Of a DNA stretch of 64,000 bases, positions 63,263 through 64,000 are shown in pieces. The notes under the pieces were generated by a model. It was not told the DNA's origin and did no database searches. It saw only the letters and a program-made list of their open reading frames with translations. Within the stretch, counting starts at the first letter, position 1. The number at the start of each line of letters is the position of its first letter. The translations under genes were made by a program, and so were the position numbers. The DNA lies in contig NZ_CP166866.1 of the NCBI RefSeq assembly GCF_047495555.1, forward strand, positions 1,958,001 through 2,022,000, in the 5' to 3' direction. The DNA comes from Methanobacterium_D sp040373355 (GTDB lineage: Archaea; Methanobacteriota; Methanobacteria; Methanobacteriales; Methanobacteriaceae).

Positions 63263-64000
63263 CTATTTTTCTGCTTCAACAATAGGAATAGTAAAATAAA
63301 AAGTAGAACCCACACCAAACTCAGACTTAACCCAAACACGACCACCATGACGATCAATAATACGCTTAACAATAGCAAGACCTATTCCAGAACCTTCAAA
63401 CTCACCAATAGCATGTAATCTTTTGAACACTTCAAATATTCTGTCAGTATATTGTAGTTCTATTCCAATACCATTATCAGAAACACTAAAAATATATTCA
63501 TCATTATTTTCTTGGACTGATATATGTATTTTAGGTTGTACTCCGGCCCTACGGAATTTAAGCGCATTTCCAATGAGATTTTGAAATACTCTTATAATTT
63601 GAGTTTCATCACCCATAATAGTTGGTAGGGAATCATAAGTTATTTCTGCATTATAATCGTCTATTGATGAACTTAAATTAGATAATGCATGTTTAAGAGC
63701 ATTTAGAGCGTTGAATTCCCAGAAATCACCATCACGAGTACCAACCCGCGAATACTCTAATAATCCTTGAATTTGCTGTTTCATCCTTGTAGAACCAGCC
63801 ACTATGTAATCAATGAACTCATCAGCATCCTCACCTAATTGTCCTTTATATCGTCTTTTAAGGAGTTGTGCATAACTGGCCATTGTACGGAGGGGTTCTT
63901 GGAGGTCATGGCTTGTAATGTATGCAAAGCTTTGTAATTCTTCATTGGAACGTTCTAATTCAGATATAGTTTCTTTTAATTGCTTTTCTGCATTATCACG
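63263..64000 (-). CDS. Sensor histidine kinase, 5' part outside the window
   Basis: The frame is open from the right edge for 246 codons. It begins within the coiled coil (RDNAEKQLKETISELERSNEELQSF), contains HisKA with the acceptor His (YITSHDLQEPLRTMASY), MKQQIQGLLEYSRV, the N-box region (NLIGNALKFRR), DNGIGIELQY and GSGIGLAIVKRIIDRHGG. The sensor domains lie outside. Closest in the window to the decayed kinase at 33079. The receiver-like protein at 62698 follows it and may be its partner, although that lacks the acceptor Asp. Confidence 0.9.
   Translation of the reverse strand, partial: RDNAEKQLKETISELERSNEELQSFAYITSHDLQEPLRTMASYAQLLKRRYKGQLGEDADEFIDYIVAGSTRMKQQIQGLLEYSRVGTRDGDFWEFNALNALKHALSNLSSSIDDYNAEITYDSLPTIMGDETQIIRVFQNLIGNALKFRRAGVQPKIHISVQENNDEYIFSVSDNGIGIELQYTDRIFEVFKRLHAIGEFEGSGIGLAIVKRIIDRHGGRVWVKSEFGVGSTFYFTIPIVEAEK

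Overview
The window looks like part of a Methanobacterium-type methanogen chromosome (Archaea, Methanobacteriales). It is strongly A+T-rich. It encodes archaeal lipid enzymes (geranylgeranyl reductase with a ferredoxin, two UbiA-type prenyltransferases), the archaeal chromatin protein Alba, the archaeal endonuclease NucS, large beta-helix and DUF11 surface adhesins, a pseudomurein-peptidase-like secreted protein, hemerythrins, DUF2769 and DUF5518 proteins and PAS histidine kinases. Starts are often GTG or TTG behind GGAGG/GGTG ribosome-binding sites. I saw no tRNA, rRNA, CRISPR array or complete insertion sequence. No database search was possible; family names come from motif recognition.

Layout. 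1-8.5 kb: a rubredoxin-fused thiamine-diphosphate enzyme (cut by the left edge), a P-loop ATPase, a prenyltransferase, the lipid reductase/ferredoxin pair, a CadD-like transporter, two paralogous zinc ribbons and a SPASM radical-SAM enzyme. 8.5-19.4 kb: small stress, hemerythrin and unknown genes, NucS, and a MarR-controlled operon (membrane protein, MarR, two flavodoxins) with a twin palindromic operator. 20-34 kb: SulP transporter, two large sensor kinases, Alba, a DHH phosphoesterase, an MFS exporter and many decayed genes. 34-57 kb: a surface and envelope region with a secreted peptidase, two adhesins sharing an upstream operator, many DUF5518-like small membrane proteins, TPR proteins, a PAP2 phosphatase and a broken integrase. 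57-64 kb: structured-RNA candidates, zinc-ribbon and Arg-rich membrane proteins, a duplicated-domain HxlR regulator divergent from an iron-sulfur flavoprotein, and a degenerate receiver next to a histidine kinase (cut by the right edge).

Most notable signals. (1) A family of roughly 50-54-nt two-hairpin palindromic elements: two copies sit in tandem before alba, flanked by an 8-bp direct repeat, and two more split a small winged-helix gene. (2) Three genes have ATA (one of them ATA or ATT) exactly where a start codon should be, behind good ribosome-binding sites. (3) GC-richer multi-hairpin intergenic segments that look like non-coding RNAs (10.3, 58.1 and 59.8-60.0 kb). (4) A TGTGA-N6-TCACA palindrome at identical spacing upstream of the TATA box of both adhesins. 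(5) Two dispersed intergenic repeat families and an unusually high number of frameshifted genes.

How the genes fit together. Redox and oxygen-stress functions recur (rubredoxin, flavodoxins, hemerythrins, iron-sulfur flavoprotein, DUF2769, thioredoxin-like protein), as do cell-surface functions (adhesins, peptidase, TPR and small membrane proteins) and sensing (four intact or partial PAS kinases and kinase relics with related C-termini). Much of the region appears to evolve by local duplication followed by decay.
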